From Carnegiea gigantea (taxonomy: Eukaryota; Streptophyta; Magnoliopsida; Caryophyllales; Cactaceae), in contig JAKOGI010001206.1 of the NCBI GenBank assembly GCA_029747015.1, forward strand, positions 157,501 to 221,500: 64,000 nt of DNA. Reading direction: 5' to 3'. The notes below the pieces were generated by a model. That model saw only the letters and a list, made by a program, of their open reading frames with translations, searched no databases and was not told the DNA's origin. This document shows positions 58,919 to 64,000 of this stretch, piece by piece. Positions within the stretch are counted from its first letter, which is position 1; every line of letters starts with the position of its first letter. The position numbers and the translations under genes were made by a program.

Positions 58919-60554
58919 GTATCGCGTGAGCTTGCCTCTCGTTCATGATGAACAAGGCACTAGCGTAGGGGACTATAAATCCTTTGCCCTATCCAAGAAG
59001 TAAATTCCTAGATAGAACTTTTGATCATCAGGAGGAGCGGCAGTTATGCCGACCTTGTATCTCCATGGCCTAACTCGAACATAAGCATCTCGTGTAACTT
59101 TATAGATGGGAAGGCTCTTCACATTAACTCCTTTCATGTAATCCTTCTCCTTTTTATAAGGTAGGTTAATCTCATTAGCGAGCTTCTTCATCATATACAT
59201 GGTGTCCGTTCCAGTGTCCATTATAGCTTAGAGTTTCTTACCTCTAACTTTAGTCTCTACATATATGATACCACTGGGTTGCTTCCCCACCATAGTTTGG
59301 ATTGCATTGAGTAGTTTCATGGAAGCTATCTTCCTTTCTTCCTCTTGCCTTTTCTCCTTTTGGGTAAGGGTGGCAAGCTTTCTCGTTTTGGACACTCGAA
59401 GACTCGATGAGGTCTATTGCATAGGAAGCATGAGATATTCCTTGATGTCTCATCCTTCTTTCCCTTCCCTTTGTCCTTTAGTGTGGATGGCCTATTGCAC
59501 CTAGGAGAATTGCCCCAATCTCCCCCGCCTTTGCCACCCGTCTTCTTGCTTTGTCCTTTCAAGGAGTCCTTTCTAAACTCGATCAAGGACTTGGTGACGG
59601 CAATTATGCAGGCGTGATCTTGCACACCATGCCTTTTAAGCTTCATCTTGACTCATCCATATAGGCCATCGAGGAAGAAAAAGAATATATCTTGCTCCCC
59701 CATACCTAGAATTTCCAAGAGAAGCTCTTAAAACTCCTTGATGTAGTCCCAGATTTGACCCTCTATGTGTTGGTAGCGTCATAGCTTGGCCCTTACTTCA
59801 TTCTTGTCATCCTCATGATAGAATTGCCTCTTAAATTCCCTCGTGAATCCATGTCAAGTGTTGATGGGATTGGATCCTCTTTGGACATCATCACACCTGT
59901 GACGCCACCAACCAAGGGCAATATCTTTAAGAGATAAGGCAGCGTTGCTCACTTTTTAGCATCATCCTTGATGCCCATTGCCGTAAAATATGCCACGAGT
60001 CCCCATAGGAAGTTATTGATCTCCCTTGCATTCCTCACCCCGCGGAAAGTAGGAGGTCTCGGTACATTTCCCTTAGGAGTAGTGGACACTTGGACAGACC
60101 CATTATTAGCCATCGTGGCCATGCACACCTTTAGTTGAGCTTCAAAGGCCTTGATGCCTGCTTTGTACACCTCAATCTCGGCCTTGCAAGCCTCAACCTC
60201 GGCCTTGCAAGCTTGGAGCTTGCCATCCTTGGCGGCCTCGGACACTTGAAGGGCTTAAATTTCCTTGTTGATGTCGGCTACCATGAGCTTCATAGCTGCT
60301 TGCATCTCCCCATGAAGCTCTTCCATATCCCCAATGGACTTGAGCTCCTCAATGTGTTTGTCTATGTCTTGGACCTTACCCGTTAGGGTGGATATGGTGA
60401 TTGTAAACTCTACGAGCCTATCCTCCACGAGGGCCATCATGTCCTTGTTTTTGTCCTTATCCTTCTTGCCATCTTGTTAAGGGTTGCCGGCATCGGTCAC
60501 ACTTGAAGTCAAGGTCTCCCAAACCAGTAAGCTCTTATACCAACTGGCATGGGT
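58919..60554 (-). pseudogene. gag-protease internal region, right copy
   Basis: Minus-strand order: PBS-like TTGGTATAAGAGCT next to LTR C; gag N-terminus 60255-60440 (DKHIEELKSIGDMEELHGEM); helical repeats EACKAEIEVYKAGIKAFEAQ and the gag core entry RGVRNAREINNFLW (59949-60245). AALSLKDIALGWWRHRC follows about 59890-59945. The zinc knuckle CFLCNRPHRVFECPKRE lies in 59326-59646, complete CX2CX3HX4C. Then comes a retropepsin with intact MDTGTDTMYM and KVGITAAPPDDQKFYLGI (58973-59221). The frame is broken by stops and shifts. No RT, RNase H or integrase follows. Confidence 0.8.
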
Positions 60555-61142
60555 TGATAATTCACATACACTCTAACCTGTGTAGTGCTAGTAAAATCAG
60601 TCGAAACACTTCCTTAGTTTGCTAGTAAGCCGTAAGTGTTGCTTAACTTAGGCTTCGTGGAATGCTAAATAAGCACACACACAAAGAGAACTTAGATAGA
60701 AAGTGGACACAAGAGAGTTTGGGAAAATGCCCTATATTGCAGTTGGAAATGCTTTGAATGCCTTGATGTACAAATAAGCCCCATTGGCGGGGTATATATA
60801 CACATCTACCTTCTCAATGGACAGTGGAGCTCTATTTGATCCTCTGGCTATGACTATGCATCCAGAATGTTCCATACAAATATCCTAGATACTACATAAG
60901 TGTAGAATAGTGTGGAACATTCTAAAGAGTATTCTAGAATATTTTAGTACAACCTAAACGATCCTAGAATACTCTAAAAGGTCCTAGACAATCTAGAATA
61001 TTCTAGAACAATCTAGAATGTTCTAGAACAATCTAGAAGGTTTTAGAATATTCTAGAGGATTCTAGCATATTACAGAAGGTTCCAGAGCATTCTAAAAGA
61101 TCCTAAAACATCAACAAGTCTCCGGAAATTCGATCCGTGACA
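60555..61142 (-). repeat. LTR C, outer 5' LTR of the tandem element
   Basis: 588 bp. Minus strand starts TGTCACGGATCG and ends GTGAATTATCA, then PBS-like sequence. Has the same TTCTAGA-type repeats (about 60920-61075) as LTR A. Confidence 0.83.
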
Positions 61143-61574
61143 CTAAGCATGTCTATTACTAGTAGATAATTGTACAATATCACTATTTTATTTTATAACC
61201 CTCCATATATTAACGTCTTCTGCATCATTTTCCATTCATGATATATAACCTCTTAATTCTTAATGCCTATTGACATTTAGTATGTTTTATTTTTATGCTT
61301 TTAAATGTTGTTCAATTTTTTATATTATGTGTTATCTTCTTTTACATTTAAAAAAAATTATAACCTTATAAAAAAGCATACCTTCTCTTAGTGATAAGAT
61401 TATGTACATATAAACTTCGCCGTACCTTACTTTGCCTGTAGAATCAAAAATCGGATAATTGTTATTTTTGGCTGATTGTACAACCATGAGCTAAGGAAAA
61501 GATATTATTGAGCGAACATCACCTCCTGCAGTTGTTACGAATTAACAATGTTATGCCTCTTAATAGCCTTATGT

Positions 61575-61959
61575 GGCGTTCGGTTGAAGGTAATATACTT
61601 ACTACACAATGAAATCAACCATGTAATGTAATCATCGGTGCAATGGAATGGGATAATAATTGCATTACAATGTTTGATTACAAAGTTTTCGTAATTGTGA
61701 TGGAATGAATTCATTTATTAAAAATAGTTCATTTTGCACGTGGCATGAAGTACTTGCAATTCAGTTTATTTTTATTTTGCCTAATTTAATTATTTGTAGC
61801 TTTCTTGGCATTTATCACCCAATATCTTATCATCATGATCATGATGTTTCACATGAGACTTACTTCATCCTGTTTCCTCTAAATTACAATAATATAATAT
61901 TGTTCAAGTTTAGTCAGTAGAGAGAGAAGATTATGATAATGATATGAGTGAGAGAGTGA

Positions 61960-62055
<96 letters not shown>

Positions 62056-62453
62056 TAATGTCTAGAACGTACAAAAATATAGTTATAATAATACGATCAT
62101 GGTTTGTTAAACTTTATCTAATATGGAGAGGAGAGAGAGGGGTTGGGGGGCCTTCAAACCTTTAAAACTATGGTAGTGTAGTACCAAGATATGAGAAGTA
62201 CATGAGAGACAATGGAGAAAAGAGAGAGAAAGTCCCTAAATATAATAACTTATGGTTGGATAGGCTTTGATTCAAAGGTATGCAATCATAATGATTCAGG
62301 AAAAGTCAAGTAATTATATTTAAATAGATTGAGGTAAATACGATTACAATATAATCTTGATTACATCCTTAATGATAACTAAACATGATAATGGAATCAT
62401 CATTGCCATTTTAATTACATTACCATTTTGATTATACAGAACCAAATGAGCCA
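61575..62453. mobile_element. Possible MITE-like element with degenerate TIRs
   Basis: Left GGCGTTCGGTTGAAGGTAAT and inverted right GGCTCATTTGGTTCTGTATA look like diverged TIRs; the interior repeats ATAATTGCATTACAAT/ATTACATTACC-like text near both ends. No clean duplication found. Confidence 0.4.
61943..62054. repeat. (GT)n-(GA)n compound microsatellite
   Basis: GAGT variants, about 15 GT units, then about 30 GA units. Any frame through it encodes only VCVCV and ERERER and is not a gene. Confidence 0.97.
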
Positions 62454-62781
62454 TCTAGATAAAGAAAGTGAATAGTTCTGTAAGGAGTTTGCACTCCTTT
62501 ACAATTGCTACTTCCAAGTAATTTCACGTAGAATGAGAGTTCTAATCCTAGCTATTAGAAATTTTTCACCCAGGGTCGGGTGACCGTCTTCAACTTTAAA
62601 AACTGAAAAAAATTTAATTTAAATTAAAAAAAGGAACGTAGAATGGGTGATAGAGGGTGCAGACAGATAGGATTAGATAGTGAATTTTAGCACGGAAAAC
62701 GTACGAACTAGCCTACCACATGCTTACAGATAAAATCAATTTAAAAATTTCACCTATGCAAGCCTATATCCTAAACTCTAA

Positions 62782-62865
62782 GGTTCCATTTGGTCTTTAG
62801 AAAATTTCACCTATATAGGTCAATCACAAGAAAAAAACTCTAAACTCTAAGATCCAAACGGAGCC
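62782..62865. mobile_element. 84-bp relic of the Tourist-like MITE
   Basis: Starts GGTTCCATTTGGTCTTTAG, ends TCCAAACGGAGCC, flanked by TAA on both sides (62779-62781, 62866-62868). Same termini as 32273-32666 with most of the interior missing. Confidence 0.7.
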
Positions 62866-63066
62866 TAAAGTAAGCAAAGCTTGGTTAAAATATACCTATT
62901 CAAGTAGCCATTCAAAGTCCTCATAGTGCTCCCTACAGAGAGGTTGCTAGCGACTTGCATCACAATTTAAAAGTTGTAGAAATCAACTATTTATCCGCCG
63001 TGTCATCTGGCTAATTTAGTCCAAAAAACTAAGCTTGCTTTTTACCCAACTTTTATCTTCTTATAA

Positions 63067-63076
63067 TGTGTGTGTG

Positions 63077-63164
<88 letters not shown>
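63067..63164. repeat. Compound GT/TA/CA microsatellite
   Basis: GTGTGT, TATATA, about 33 CA units, then TATATA. The GT and CA parts can fold on each other around the TA. Confidence 0.95.
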
Positions 63165-64000
63165 AACTTTTTTAGAAAGTAGAATTGCTAACCAATAGAT
63201 ATTTGGTCAACTCGACATCATATCATATCATCATATCATCACATCATATAGACACACACCAATACATATCTTTCAAAATTGGGAAAATTACTAATAGGTG
63301 TTCATTTAATTTTTATATTACTCAAAAGGCATTTCAATTAGGCGTTATTTTTAGGGACAACAGCAGACACTGTGTATGCACTACCATGTTCATATCCTTA
63401 GTATTTTATCATCTGCCCTTGCTATTTGTTGCCTCCTCTTCCCTCTCTACTTTGCCCCATATGTGCCCCTTTATTGTTAGCTTTCAATTTTTTGTCTATT
63501 TTTGTAAAGTAAAGAATCCTGGAGATTTTTTATCAGTCAATTAAAATTATCTCTAAAATGAACCTAAGTTACTCTTCATATAATGAAAGTAATTTTATTA
63601 ACATTAATAATGCAATTTGTAATTAGATTATATTTACAAAAGTACTTAATTAAGAATTGCCTCCAAATTTTTTTCAAAAAATTAACTTCAAATGAGGTCC
63701 TTAAAAATAATGTTTAGAAAAGTATTTTTTAATTTAGCATCAATTATATTTCATAAAAAATTAACATTACAATTAAATATCTTATAAGAAAATAAAATTT
63801 AGACTCTTAAAAATAAGGTTTGTACTTTCTCGTTCCATTTATAACTTTTTTATTTTTGTGAATATTATTAAAATACTAAATTCTTTTTTTTCATATACTT
63901 AATAGCAAATTCAACTTTTTTCCCTGTTTTAAATAATATATATAAATCCTATGTACAGTCATCTCTCTGTACAAGAACAAAGGTGATATTCAAGATTATA

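Larger units (their letters stand above)
48220..61142 (-). mobile_element. Tandem gag-protease LTR element (LTR-int-LTR-int-LTR), TR-GAG-like
   Basis: Three directly repeated LTRs (48220-48793, 50645-51226, 60555-61142) enclose two copies of one internal region (48794-50644 and 51227-60554). All are minus strand. The middle LTR is flanked by a PBS on one side and a polypurine-type tract on the other, so it serves as 5' LTR of the left copy and 3' LTR of the right copy, as in unequal-recombination products. Each internal region encodes gag and a protease-like segment only; there is no room for RT or integrase (about 1.85 kb in the uninterrupted copy). That matches plant TR-GAG elements, non-autonomous gypsy relatives. 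The right copy is split by a CACTA element and a 1-kb TIR element. Confidence 0.85.
61143..64000 (-). other. SEC6 intron segment to the right edge
   Basis: AT-rich. Contains a possible larger MITE (about 61575-62453), a GT/GA microsatellite (61943-62054), a Tourist-like MITE relic (62782-62865) and a TA/CA microsatellite (63067-63164). No SEC6 exon and no other coding match found. Confidence 0.5.

Noticed and set aside
61944..62165. Protein with CVCVCV and ERERER runs
   Set aside because: Translation of the GT/GA microsatellite.

Overview
The window is nuclear DNA from a flowering plant. The species cannot be fixed from this sequence. It is AT-rich, and apart from transposons its only host gene is one very large split gene on the minus strand. 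Thirteen short exons spread over 46.6 kb join, with every phase matching and no stop, into 1,113 coding bases (371 codons). They correspond to the N-terminal half of SEC6, the plant exocyst subunit that tethers secretory vesicles at the plasma membrane. The first exon(s) lie beyond the right edge and the C-terminal exons beyond the left edge. All visible splice sites are canonical except one: the acceptor of the leftmost exon reads GG instead of AG.

Nearly everything else is transposable elements inside SEC6 introns, each large intron carrying its own load. Intron 933-11548 (10.6 kb) holds two decayed Ty3/gypsy chromoviruses head to head, with LTRs facing outward in opposite orientation. Intron 15328-26941 (11.6 kb) holds an LTR-bounded Ty1/copia element (15774-23993) that itself contains a TAA-flanked MITE and an hAT MITE, plus a further hAT MITE outside it. 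Intron 26969-27964 is mostly one hAT-type element. Intron 31097-46124 (15 kb) holds a Tourist-like MITE and an 11.3-kb copia element (32968-44250) swollen by nested insertions. The intron that runs off the right edge (over 17 kb) holds a tandem gag-protease-only LTR element in the order LTR-internal-LTR-internal-LTR (48220-61142).

The second internal region of that tandem element was hit twice more. One insertion is a roughly 1-kb TIR element with an 8-bp duplication (57914-58918). The other is a 6.3-kb CACTA transposon with a clean CCT duplication (51462-57806). The CACTA element shows no recognisable transposase but carries exon-intron fragments of at least two host genes in the same direction: an AMSH-type JAMM deubiquitinase and a stomatin-like (SPFH/band 7) protein. 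It is the most unusual item in the window.

No tRNA, rRNA, CRISPR or prokaryotic feature was seen. All retroelement coding regions carry stops, frameshifts or missing domains, so none looks autonomous. LTR and exon borders were read by eye; canonical exon borders should be exact, element borders within a few bases unless a target duplication is given.
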